From Oasisia sp. SBJ-2009 (Eukaryota; Annelida; Polychaeta; Sabellida; Siboglinidae), in assembly GCA_964017155.1 (NCBI GenBank), contig OZ024854.1:16226055-16290054 (forward strand): a stretch of DNA of 64,000 nt. The letters run 5' to 3'. Shown in pieces: positions 11,951-24,500 of this stretch. Positions within the stretch are counted from its first letter, which is position 1; each line of letters starts with the position of its first letter. A program made the translations under genes and the position numbers. Under the pieces are notes generated by a model that was not told where the DNA came from, searched no databases, and saw only the letters and a program-made list of their open reading frames with translations.

Positions 11951-13510
11951 TTATTTCAATAAATGCGTAATTTATTTGTTCTTTAAACAAGTTGTATGTT
12001 TGTGTTATAATTAATGTTGAAGTAAGATTATGGGGCTTATGCCATGTACGAAGCCGATCTATTGTGTCCTTACAGCCTTGGACACATGCGATCTAGAGGA
12101 CCAATCCTACAAAACAATAAGATGATCAAGGTCGATTCACACGAATATTGGAAGAGACCCAGACGAATACGATATTAAAACATGACGTCTGAACATTTAC
12201 GAAAGCGGGTGAAGTAGCAACATTTACAGCTACGTTATTCGTGCAAAGATGCAACACGTGCAGACATAATTACTGTCATCTTATTGTCTTGTCTTTCGAA
12301 ACGAGTGCCATCATCTATCAACCAGATGTTGTAGTAAACATACTTATTCATCACGTGACCTGTTGCCTCGCAGCAAGTCCGTCAGTATTTGCATTTCCAC
12401 TTTTTATAATTATGACAACAAACATATTCCTTACGTGACCTCTCGTAAGCTTTGTTTTCCAAACAATGTTTATCTACGCATTAGGGCGGCATGACCTCTC
12501 ATAGGTCAATATTTTACTGAGTGCACTTTTTCCTTAAATAATTTTTGTTTATACTAGTGTCATCGATAAAGTATTTGAGACATTCGATGGCATCTTCTAA
12601 TGTACCAACCATCCAGCAGCCATTTTATTGGCATGATGAATCTCGTTGCTACAGAATGGGTTACGTGATGAATAACGTGTCAATTACTTTACGTTTAAAC
12701 TTGCTCGATTTATATATCACCACTTCAATAACATCGAGCTTGCAAACGAGAACATGCGTGCATACGTGTATGTGCGTGATGTATCGGTTGATGTGTTTGT
12801 GCGTGTGTGTATATGTCTGTGTTCATGTGTGGGGGTAAAGGTTCTTACCAGATACAGTTTAGAACACTCTTTAGACGGACGTTGAACGACTGCTTTCAAC
12901 AAGTATTTCCACCAATTGTTCCGAACTATGTGCATTGACAACCGATCAGTTGGGAAAAAAATGAGATAACCGTCAACTGTCATTGGTAACTTGCGCTGTA
13001 TTGTGAAAACATTTCGGCTTAGAGTCAACGTGAGTTAAGTAAACCGTCTTTTGGGAATGGGCATATCTGCTTTCTAAAACTAATCTAGCACAGCGAGATT
13101 GTATGTGTGATCTATACCTTAACACCAGCAATTAAGGCTTTGGTGGCAATATATGTTTTGTTTTAAGCACTACCCGTTTTGTCGACCGTATGTTACCAAA
13201 CTCTTGTCCACACCAACGTATTTCAACGTTTGAGTTCATATTATAATAGTACGAATGCATGTTTATGTTCGTGTATATGTGACACCATGTGCGTATGTGT
13301 TTGTGCGTGCGTGTTTGCGTTTGTATGCTGTATGTATGCGGGTGCGCACATAAATGTGCACGTTTCCATACATATAGGTTCTATCCATTCACACGCACGC
13401 ACACACTGACACACACAAATACCTCACTATTACGGACACATGGTCCGTAGTATGTCCGGATTAGTGAGTATTATGTATACACCACATTAGGTTTAATTTG
13501 TCAACTATTA

Positions 13511-13862
13511 ATTACCCAAGAGTGCATTCGTGTATTGCATTGATAATGTAGTTAGACATTCATGTATATGTATTTACCCAAGAGTACTGCATTGATAATG
13601 TAGTTAGACATTCATGTATATGTATTTATCCAAGAGTACTGCATTGATAATGTGGTTAGACATTCATGTAGATGTATTTACCCAAGAGTACTGCATTGAT
13701 AATGTAGTTAGACATTCATGTATGTGTATTTACCCAAGAATACTGCATTGATAATGTAGTTAGACATTCATGTATATGTATTTACCCAAGAATACTGCAT
13801 TGATTTTGTATTTACACGTTCATTTAAATATAATTACCCTAGAGTGCTGCATTGATAATGTG
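13511..13862. repeat. 52-bp tandem repeat, about 6-7 copies
   Basis: Unit TACCCAAGAGTACTGCATTG followed by ATAATGTAGTTAGACATTCA and TGTATATGTATT. Successive ACCCAAG starts at 13576, 13628, 13680, 13732 and 13784 give an exact 52-bp period. The outer copies are diverged. No open frame or protein is implied. Confidence 0.95.
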
Positions 13863-16800
13863 TAGTTAGGCGTACTAAACTATGCTCTAATTGTTCGACG
13901 ATTCGCTCCCAAATAGCGATAAATCTGTGCGGGAACTGGTGCATTATCCGGATAAATACTAATGTACTCACGTGTCATTTGCCCGGGCAGATAAGCACAT
14001 CGGTAATGGCATGGTTCCCCCGGTGTCGCATTAGCATAGGGCAAAACAGTTATTTACATGTCTCCTTTTGGTAGTTATTGCTGTTTGCTAGGAATACTGT
14101 GAATGAGTACTTCATTCGAAATGGTAATGAACACGCTGTGTAGGAACTGGAAAACACCGAAGTGTTGAGCTGTTTTCTGCATGAGGCAATGTAGCAATAT
14201 AGTAGTAGTAGCATAGTATTAATAAGACTAATAAAATGACTTCTTTGGCGCCAGTATTCTCTCGGAATTTCCGAGCTCACTGGCTGAACAGAGCCGAAGA
14301 TTGGGCATTCTCATGATCGTTTACAGTGCGACAGTCGGCATTGCTAAGGAGTATTCACAGCAACTTGGTAATAGCAGAGAGGTTTTGAGTGGCGGTGATA
14401 TAAAACTATATTTCTTGACGATTTAAGGTTGACAGTGAGTGATTTCCACACAGGCAATTATCTAAGAAAGTTCGGGTTCAGCATTCGCCTTTACTCTGCA
14501 AAGAGGACATATAGACGATACGATCGACGCTATGTGTGCTGTCTTGATGGAGTGAACATTGTAGGGAGATAAGTGGGTTGGCTGGATGATAAACGTAATG
14601 TCGTACAGATCTTGAAATAATGCGATATCGCACAGTTATTTTATAAGTGGCACTGAAAGTGTATTACTAATTATTACTTATATTTCATGTACACAACTAA
14701 TATGTTATACTGTCATGTATACAATATTATATATTATTATATCATAACGATTTGATTATGGGTGATAATGGGTTCTCTACTTTATGTTGTTTATGTATCA
14801 TATCGTACTTAAAAACACTGATACGTGTAACTATTAATATACTTTTTGCAGTGGGGTACTAGAATAAAAAAGCAATTGTTGTTGCACATCTGCGTTTGTG
14901 ATCAATTGCACTGGGACAACACCGCAACAACATATCACGGTCGTTCCTAAACAAATCGATTGAAAAGGGTCAAAGACTAGTAGAACGTGTCTGCATATAT
15001 ACACAAGTAGGCCCACATCAAATACAATGCAATAAGTCATAACGTGTTAGCGTAAATTGTGTGATGTCATTTCTGCTTTTGAAAAAAACATTGTTCCCAG
15101 ACCAGTAAACTTTACACACTTACGCTAGAACGCACGCACACAAGCATACACATCCATCCACAACACGCACGCACGCACACACCTACACTGTATTTATCTG
15201 CAGCACTTATATCGACAAAGATCTACATTTGATACTTGGCTAAAGCTATTCATCTGTAATCGTATCAACAAACATGTGTTATGTCGATAACATTGAGATA
15301 TCATAAACATCAGGCAGACTGTAACGTTGAACAGAGCCTAATTCAGCATGTCACCGTGGCAGGGACACGTTCTTAGACTCAGAACGTGGCTCACGTCAGC
15401 TAATCAAGTACATGAAACGCACGCTGTTAAGCTTACGGGCAACAGAACACAACAAAAACATTAATTTTGGTCCGTCTGTCTACTCATAAATTACCGCCGT
15501 TAGATGAACATTAATCCATGAGGAAGGCAATGACGCTGCTGTTGTAACTGTTGTTTGCGTATATTCAGATAAGCATTATGTTAAGTTAAATGGTGCCGCG
15601 TCTAACAAGCCATGGTAACACCTCGTAGGATGTAAGATTAAAATCACCATGTTCATAGACAAATAAATTTAATTACCAACTCTCTGTAAATGACATTTAT
15701 ACAAGCGGTATGTGCATTTGGTATGACGTTCTCCGAAATGTTCCATTCTTGTTGAGAAACGCAGGGAATGCAACAAACGTCAGTACTAGACACACCATAG
15801 ATAGAGGGGGGAGAGGGTGTGTGAGTGAGAGAGAGGGGAGAGGGAGGGAGAGAGATGCGGTGTAGGCTTAAGGTCGAATCCTACCGATTCTTGAAACGTA
15901 AAGACGCCGAATCTGTGCCTCAGGGGTAACAGGACAATCATCCGAACAAGTAGACAGAAATGTGTGCACGACGAAACAGTGACATTGTTATCTGTGTCAC
16001 GTCATGGGCCTTCCTAGACAAGAGTTCGTCGCCGCGAGGAAGTCCAACAGACTGGCGACATCACGAAGTTGTGCAGTATAAATGTAACGGGCAAAATGTG
16101 AATTTCTCGTACGTCAACAGCAACATAATGACATAGGTGATAGCGCGGATGCTGCGCCCGCTAGGAACAGGTAGGCCTACAAGAAGATTGGTGAGGCGGC
16201 TGTGTGATGTCCACAAAATGACTTTCGTAGACGAAGTCCTAGAGAACATTCTATCTACACACATTTTACAAGCAAACAGACGTTTGCGTGCCTACCCTCC
16301 CTCCAACGTTCCTGGTCAACGTTTTATTTGCCACATTAGAACTGTCCGTACGTGTGTGGTTAGTCGCGCTCCTGCTTCACCCAGCGCTCACCAGAGGGGG
16401 TTCAATGACTGCTTCAAATGTGGCTGCGGTGAATATTCGAGTTTGCGAGTACAGTAACCGGACAACGATGGAAACATTGCTGTGTCATCAAGTCCAATTT
16501 AATTACTATTTGCATGTTACGTCACAGCTGGCCTACACAGACCTTCCCACAGTGTTGTAACTTAATACTGTCCACTTACAGTTGTTTCCACACAAGCATT
16601 GGTCCTTCCCGTAGCCTTGCGTGGTCTCTTCTGCGGCATGGAGCTGTCGTGTCCGGGTTAATCCAGACAGATGTCCGTCATCAGTCGGCGCTGTGTTCAT
16701 CATTAGCAGCGGGCCGCAATGGCGCGCAGTGACTGTGACGTCATCTACGTGGTTACGGACGTGCCGCGGCGCGTCGCCACTGGGCGTCGCCACCGCCCTA

Positions 16801-16879
16801 TAATACAACACCTGACTAGCTGCCTTTGCATAGGAGGGGCCATCCAAACAAACCACATTATATATATACATATATATGA

Positions 16880-16924
<45 letters not shown>

Positions 16925-17170
16925 TTCTGTTGAAATGGCAGCTACATTTTTCCATAACAGTTGTCATGTCGTTATTCATTTTAAACATGTTGAATTATTT
17001 GAATTATAATCTTCTTCACATTCATGTGGTTACCTGTGTAGAGAAATCTATCAGACAAGTAACAGGACACATGCACCTAATTTACTTGTTTAGCAATCCT
17101 CTCGCCAGTATCGTCATGGTGTATGTATCTTCTCCCAGTGCACGGGTCAAACAACAGCCAATAATACTGA
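13863..17170. other. Intergenic stretch with no recognised gene
   Basis: Contains a purine-rich patch (15800-15860), an AT microsatellite (16880-16920) and a GC-rich patch at 16710-16800 with a TGACGTCA element. The GC-rich patch could be promoter-like, but no exon could be tied to it. Confidence 0.45.
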
Positions 17171-17192
17171 ATGCATGAACATTGTGTCAATA

Positions 17193-17198
17193 TTTATT
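17193..17198 (-). promoter_or_regulatory. Poly(A) signal of the SENP-like gene (minus strand)
   Basis: TTTATT on the plus strand is AATAAA on the minus strand, and a G/T-rich stretch follows it on that strand (TGGCTGTTGTTTG). With the stop codon at 18469-18471 this gives a 3' UTR of about 1.27 kb (18468 to about 17175). The UTR includes a short GACACAGACAT-type tandem repeat at 18090-18175. Confidence 0.5.
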
Positions 17199-18468
17199 AC
17201 AACAATGAACATATCAGTGAAGTGTAACTTTGAAACAAATAGAAAGTGAACACAATAATGCAGGGTACAATTTGTATACGGTCCAGTGACCAGCTATACG
17301 CTTCAGTTAGTGTACGAACGGTTGCCAAACTAACACACAAGGAAGAAAACAACACCCGTAGCACAAACCATGTTTGCTTTGTTTCTCTCATTATAACCAA
17401 CAATTACAAACTACACAAAACTAATATAATGTCTACACCATTGACAAATCTAGATTGCATTCCTAATCGAAATATAAGGAATTATTATCAATACCGTCAC
17501 ACTTCCAGATACAATCAACCAGCCAGACTTATTTGTTTAAAATATGTACAAAATGTGTTCAGATGTGCGAAAATGCACAAAAGGTCTTGAACTAAAGACC
17601 CAATATTATATTACAGCCTTTTAAGAACAGCATACAACTTACCATTAGTTAAAGCATAAAGCATTCAGAAATACTGTTGGCCCTGGCACCACAACCACAC
17701 CTGGTGGACACCCTACAAACTAGACACTAGAAAATACCCCATTATATTACATTACATTGCATGTGAAAGTAACAGATGTTTTAAATAAGGAACTGGCGTT
17801 TGCTGATTATGAAATGCCTAGCTCTGAAGATACCAATATTAACAAACAAGTCTACTTTGTGTTATTCAAACTAATATAGAACATCAGTTGTTTAATTAAG
17901 AGTGACTAATCACTGGGCTCAGGTATTGGGTCAAATGGTCTCCTGGATCACGTAATCATGTCATCTACACCGGATCATGACAAAGCACACTTGTGTCCCT
18001 CACATTCAGCTCTATGCAGAGTGAAAACCACCAGTTGTGGTAAACATAAGAACATCTATCAGGTTCTTCCCTTCAGCCTCAGACCTGGCACAGACATGAC
18101 GCAGACATTACACAGAAATGACACATACATTACAGAGACATGACACAGACATGACACAGACATGACACAAACATGGCAGTGTGCCACTGGTCACTAACTA
18201 TTCCGTAAGTAACTAAGGCATACACTCCACATATATACCCCTCAATATCACCAATAGCTACAGGTTCCTCTTGTACTCCTAACTATAAATAACTATGGTA
18301 TTCACTACATGCAAGCTGCCATCATTCCCACCCGGTGTGCACTTCCTGTATCCCGCCACAGGAATGCACCAACTGTTGTCCACAAACAGTGAATATCACT
18401 GAATACAGCAGTGGACAAGCCAAGTCACTGCTGCCCACTGTCCAGTCTGACTGGTCATTCTACGATGG

Positions 18469-18531
18469 TCACATCAACTTCTGTGTGAGTATCTCATAAA
18501 CCATCCGTCGACGGAAGTAAGGCATGTGTTC
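18469..18531 (-). CDS. SENP last coding exon
   Basis: A 63-nt exon: [20 protein letters not shown] then TGA. It matches the conserved SENP C-terminus (HMPYFR.RMVWEIL). The chain ends where SENP1/2 end. Confidence 0.95.
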   Translation of the reverse strand, partial: EHMPYFRRRMVYEILTQKLM

Positions 18532-21500
18532 CTGAAAGAAATTAATGCAAATAATTTTATAGAGGCTTGTCTCCAGGTGAATTAGTATCCCCGCTGTCAG
18601 GTAAATCCTGATTTGGCTAATACATCTTAGCTTCAGTATCTTCATCATTATTATGCTTTTTAAAGTTTAGTATAACTCATTATTTATTTACATGTAAAGT
18701 GATATAACTATAAGCTTGCACATACATAAGCCCCTAGGAATTACAAAAGCATTGCAATGGCAAGAAATAAATGTTGACTAGTTTATCAAACAGCTGTCAT
18801 CAGAATTACAGAAATATCTGTGTTCTGTAATATACCTTGTCTAAGTCTACACAGCTATTGATGTCCCCTCCCACAGGCAGCTCGGGGAACTGTCTGTGTT
18901 GTGCCTGCGTTAATATCACATACCCCTCCTAGACCATTTTAATGTAACACCCAGCCAGGCTCTTATTTCTTAACAGGTCACCCGTCTTCCAATGTCAAAC
19001 TGACACTGTTGTTTAAAGTGTTTGTGGTGAAACAAATTTCAGTAGCACATGTCTACATTAAGACAGTGCAGAAGGATCTAGTATGCTGCCCACCTGTATG
19101 AAGTTGATAGGTGCGTTGCGTGTTACATACTCAGCGTATTTACATGAGAACATGCCGCAATCAGAGCCGTTCATCTGCTGAGGAATGTCCTAAAACAAAG
19201 TCATGTCACGCTTTAGTTGATCTGCCTTGACCAATGTAGATCCCGTCATTGTAACTTGTCAATTGTCATTAGGGATACTTTGTATTCACAGAGCCAATTG
19301 TACAGCAAACTATATTTTAGTAAAAACCCATTTATGAGCTAAAGGAAGATTACATTGATTATGTTTTAAACATGAACATCCTCTTAACTGATGTCTGCCT
19401 TACCTTGACATTGATCAGTTTCCAGCCAGTCATATCAAATTCCTGTTTCTTTTTGTCTTCACTTTCTGCCATCAAATACTCTCTGCAACAACCCAGCCAA
19501 CTTTAGGCATCAACAAATGTAGATTCCTAACTACAGTCAACAATGCAGGTGATCATTTCATTGCACATCAGCTACAGGCTACATTTTAGATTAGTTTCTT
19601 TGATTTGTGATATTTCATATTATTTACCCTAGGTAGATATATTTTTAAATTCTTAAGTTGTAGATTTTTTGAATAAATTTGTCTACATTTCAGAGAAACA
19701 GTTAACTTTCATAAATCTACCCAAAAAACATACGCTTTTTATTGCATGACTTTATTTAAACATTATGTTCTTGTTCCCCTCCCCCGGCCCATGGAGTTGT
19801 AACTCCTTCCTCCCCCAGCCCATGGAGTTGTAACCCATCCTTCCCCCAGCCCATGTAGTTGTAACCCATCCCTCCCCCAGCCCATGGAGTTGTAACTCCT
19901 TCCTCCCCCAGCCCATGGAGTTGTAACCCATCCTTCCCCCAGCCCATGTAGTTGTAACCCATCCCTCCCCCAGCCCATGGAGTTGTAACTCCTTCATCCC
20001 CCAGCCCATGGAGTTGTAACTCCTCCCTCCCCCAGCCCATGGAGTTGTAACTCCTCCCTCCCCCAGCCCATGTAGTTGTAACCCATCCCTCCCCCAGCCC
20101 ATGGAGTTGTAACTCCTTCCTCCCCCAGCCCATGGAGTTGTAACCCATCCTTCCCCCAGCCCATGTAGTTGTAACCCATCCCTCCCCAGCCCATGGAGTT
20201 GTAACTCCTTCCTCCCCCAGCCCATGGAGTTGTAACTCCTTCCTCCCCCAGCCCATGTAGTTGTAACCCATCCCTCCCCAGCCCATGGAGTTGTAACTCC
20301 TTCCTCCCCCAGCCCATGGAGTTGTAACTCCTCCCTCCCCCAGCCCATGGAGTTGTAACTCCTTCCTCCCCCAGCCCATGGAGTTGTAATTCCTTCCTCC
20401 CCCAGCCCATGGAGTTGTTACTCCTTCCTCCCCCAGCCCATGGAGTTGTAACTCCTTCCTCCCCCAGCCCATGGAGTTGTAATTCCTCCCTCCCCCAGCC
20501 CATGGAGTTGTTACTCCTTCCTCCCCCAGCCCATGGAGTTGTTACTCCTTCCTCCCCCCGCCCATCGAGTTGTAACTCCTTCCTCCTCCAGCCCATGGAG
20601 TTGTAACTCCTTCCTCCCCCAGCCCATGGAGTTGTAACTCTTCCCTCCCCCAGCCCATGGAGTTGTAACTCTTCCCTCCCCCAGCCCATGGAGTTGTAAC
20701 TCCTTCCTCCCCCAGCCCATGGAGTTGTAACTCGTCCCTCGCCCAGCCCATGGAGTTGTAACTCCTTCCTCCCCCAGCCCATGCAGTTGTAACCCGTCCC
20801 TCCCCCAGCCCATGGAGTTGTAACTCCTCCCTCCCCCAGCCCATGGAGTTGTAACTCCTCCCTCCCCCAGCCCATGGAGTTGTAACTCCTCCCTCCCCCA
20901 GCCCATGGAGTTGTAACTCCTCCCTCCCCCAGCCCATGGAGTTGTAACCCGTCCCTCCTCCAGCCCATGGAGTTGTAACTCCTCCCTCCCCCAGCCCATG
21001 GAGTTGTAACTCCTCCCTCCCCCAGCCCATGGAGTTGTAACTCCTCCCTCCCCCAGCCCATGGAGTTGTAACTCCTCCCTCCCCCAGCCCATGGAGTTGT
21101 AACTCCTCCCTCCCCCAGCCCATGGAGTTGTAACTCGTCCCTCCCCCAGCCCATGGAGTTGTAACTCGTCCTTCCCCTAACCCATGGAGTTGTACCCGTC
21201 CATCCTTTCCTCCCCTGACCCATGTAGTTGTACCTCTCCCTCCCCTGACCCATGGAGTAATATTTCATCCGAGTCTTTCGCTCACTTGAGTTTGTTGAGA
21301 CAGGTGTTGTTGCTGCCCCCCATGGAGTCGTAGTATCTGATCTCTCGCCTACCGAAGTCAACCACCTGTCACAGACAGCTGCTTCATCAAACACGGTCAC
21401 AGTCCTTGAGACAGTCACGTCTACTACAGCACTCTTTGATAATCATAATGACATAACTCACAGTCAGCAACCACTGTTGTTACACAGCCTTCTACAGGGA

Positions 21501-24500
21501 ATGAAGGGACAATACCTCGTGATATTTAACAAAGATCAATCCAACACCTGCTGACAGAGAAACCACATTAGTACAGGACCACTTTGCAAGGGAGAACATA
21601 CCGCGAGACACCAGTGCATGCCGAGATGAACCGGAACGAGGATGAAGTCGACAGCGAAGATGTCCATCTTACGCGTCCACCGACGGACTCCCGCGTGACC
21701 CGCACTCATTATCTTTGGGTAGAAGAACGTGTTGAAGGCGTGAACTTTGAACCCTGTGCCCCCTTCGTCTGAGCTCTTGCTGCCCCGGTCCATCAGCAGA
21801 TTCATGTAGAAGTTGATGATCTGTGAACACAGTTACAGAATACACAGCTGCATGGTGGGATCAACAGTGTCCAAGAGAGGACAACAGTGACAGAGACTGG
21901 CCCCCTTCACTGCTGGCTGTGACAAGACTCCATTGGCATAAAATGGGCCAAGAGGCCCTGATGACCTTGGGACTAGATTGTGGTTTTAGTGAATCATAGT
22001 GGCATTACAACATGGAGTGTCAATGCAAAATTTGAGAAAATATAACTACAGTTTTTGAAAAAAATAGCACATCATAAAAAATAGCATTTTGGGAGACACT
22101 GAGATGCCTTCCGATGGACTTTACAAAATGCAGGTTTCTTGGGTGGCAATAGGAAATGCCTGTGCAAAATAAGTAAAGCTTATTGTCCTGTTAAGCACAA
22201 TATGCATTTACACTGCTCTGGCTATCTCTGGACACATGCTCTTTGGACAGCAAACATCTGAACTTGTATAACAAAAGTTTTTGCAAATGTTATTGCTATG
22301 AATAACTATCTTCTTGTTATGACAATTATTTGAATAAAAACATACATTTTAACTATTCTATCCTCTTAACATTCAGGTTATTCATAGTCTTAAAGTGGAA
22401 ACTGCTGGAAAGTTTTCAGAGCCACAAGAATATAATGTGTTGTTGACATAAGCATCAGCTAGCCACTAATACTACTTGTTACAGATCAGTCACAGGTCAC
22501 ACAGAGTGCACCAACAGTCCACAGTTGGTACCAGAGGCGACAGGGTAGGCGAATATGCAAGCCGTGAAATATATACAAGTGGGCGAATACACAAGTGATT
22601 CTAGGCAGGACCAGACAAATGAAACATCCAATCAAATGCACACTTCTTGTGCATTACCTCTCTACCCAGAGATGTGTCTATGCAGAATTTGAGAACAAGT
22701 CACCTCACAGTTTTTGAAAAAAGTCTCAGTTTTTGAGCATACCCAGAGTACAATCAAGTTCTATGGTAATGACAATTAAATTCTTAGACTTATAATCATT
22801 AATACACCTAATACATAGTGAGCTACTGTCTGCTACTTTGGTCAGTGACCTGTGGTCAGTGACCTGTCCACTACTGTGGTCAGTGACCCGTGGTCAGTGA
22901 CCTGGCCACTACTGTGGTCAGTGAGTACCTCGTCGTTGAGCCAGTTGAGTCCGGAGAGAGTGGCCATGTCGCGGCGTGTGATCTGTAGACGGAAGGCGTC
23001 GGCCAGGACCTCACTGGGGACGTAGGGGCCGAGGGCGCGGTCCACCAGGTCCTCCTGCTCCTCCGTCAGCTCTAGGGGGGAGGAGGGAGGGGGGGGGGGG
23101 ACACAAGTGGGAATATGTGAGAATCTGTTTAAAATGTGCTTGTTATAACTGCAGATATTTTCAAAACCTCAAATCTACATTCCAAACCATTGCATGCATT
23201 TGTTGTAATTTGTTTTATTTAATTACAATTACATTACAATAAGAAAACATACAATAACAAAACTCACAAGAATAATTGTTAACGTTGTATGTTCATACAA
23301 AATAATCCAGTATTTCTTTTATAATCTTGACAATTTACTTGCAGATTTATAACAACTTTGTTTTGTTTGCCATTATTAAAATATTCTCACGTACAATATG
23401 CATTAGGTATTGTGTAAAACCATTCCTAACTCAGGCAGCATTGTATTAATTTGATGTCATACCTGGGAACTCATCAATGACCTCCTCCTCCTCTTCTTCC
23501 TCCTCCTCGGATGACTCAACCACATACTCCTCCTCCTCCAACACGACTGGCACACGCTCACTGATGGACAACTTATGCTCAATCTACAATGGTCAGTGTC
23601 ATCAGACTACACGGTCTGAACCATTTGTCTACAATAGTTTCCATTTCAGCTTTAACTCTGACATACTGGCAAACTGTTTTATTGTTAAACTGTGATGTGA
23701 CAGAAAAGCCATGACAACATGTCTGATTTAGTTTTATAATATAAATCTATGTGCAAATTCAGATGTTCTACACATTCAAGGACAATTGAGTTTCCTGTGC
23801 AATTTGGCATTTCTAACTCTGTCAATTGTCCAGGTTAGTCTGCATTCTTAACCTAACCATTCTTTCTATCTGTCATGATAAGACTGTCACTAGAAGACTG
23901 TCATAATAAGACTGTCACTAGAAGACTGTCATAATAAGACTGTCACTAGAAGACAGGGACTGGACGTTGTCAACTCACCCGTTGTGTCAGCTGGTCCTCC
24001 CACTCTCCTCTCTGTCACAACACATGACACAGTTAACACACACAGTTAACACACACAGTTAACACACTTGGTCTACTCTAGCAGTGACAACAGATACCAG
24101 GGTACATATGTAATGTTTACTCACAAGAACATGTCTTAACTGCCAAGAGCAAAGCCACATTTACACCTACCAGCAAATGTCTAATTAGGCAAACAAAGTA
24201 TCTGCAAAAGTATTTTTAAAGTATTTTAGTTTGAGAAGAAAGTAAAGTAAATGAACATAGTACGGCCTGGTAGACTACAGGGTGTGTGGGAGGGAGCAAA
24301 GGGTGATTACAGACAGGGTGGGAGAGACGGAGGGAAGGAGTGACTGGGGCTACAAGGTGTAAGAGGGTGGGAGAACTACTGAGTGGGAGCGAGGGACAGC
24401 GGGAGAGAGGGAAGGGAAGAAAGGAGGGAGCGAAGGAAGGAAGGAGGGTGTGAGGGAGGAAGGACAACAGGGTGTGTGGGAAGGAGAACTATAGGTTAAT

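Larger units (their letters stand above)
9831..13510. other. Intergenic stretch with no recognised gene
   Basis: Apart from an AT microsatellite (11866-11946), a TG-rich patch (12770-12835) and the weak exon candidate at 10853-10984, I see no coding motif, transposon or RNA gene here. Base composition is AT-rich and unremarkable. Confidence 0.5.

Noticed and set aside
13511..13862. CRISPR-like array (52-bp regular repeat)
   Set aside because: Whole units are repeated with no unique spacers, and the genome is eukaryotic. It is a plain tandem repeat.
15850..15900. tRNA-like B box (AAGGTCGAATCCTACC)
   Set aside because: No A box or matching acceptor and anticodon stems at the right distance.
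19752..21418. Long minus-strand open frames (up to 474 codons) rich in [24 protein letters not shown] repeats
   Set aside because: The 31-bp unit has no stop in any frame and 31 is not a multiple of 3, so all three frames are open and encode the same periodic peptide. It lies in a SENP intron whose flanking exons join correctly across it.
21584..21772. Plus-strand open frame of 62 codons
   Set aside because: Antisense shadow of the SENP exon with the catalytic His.
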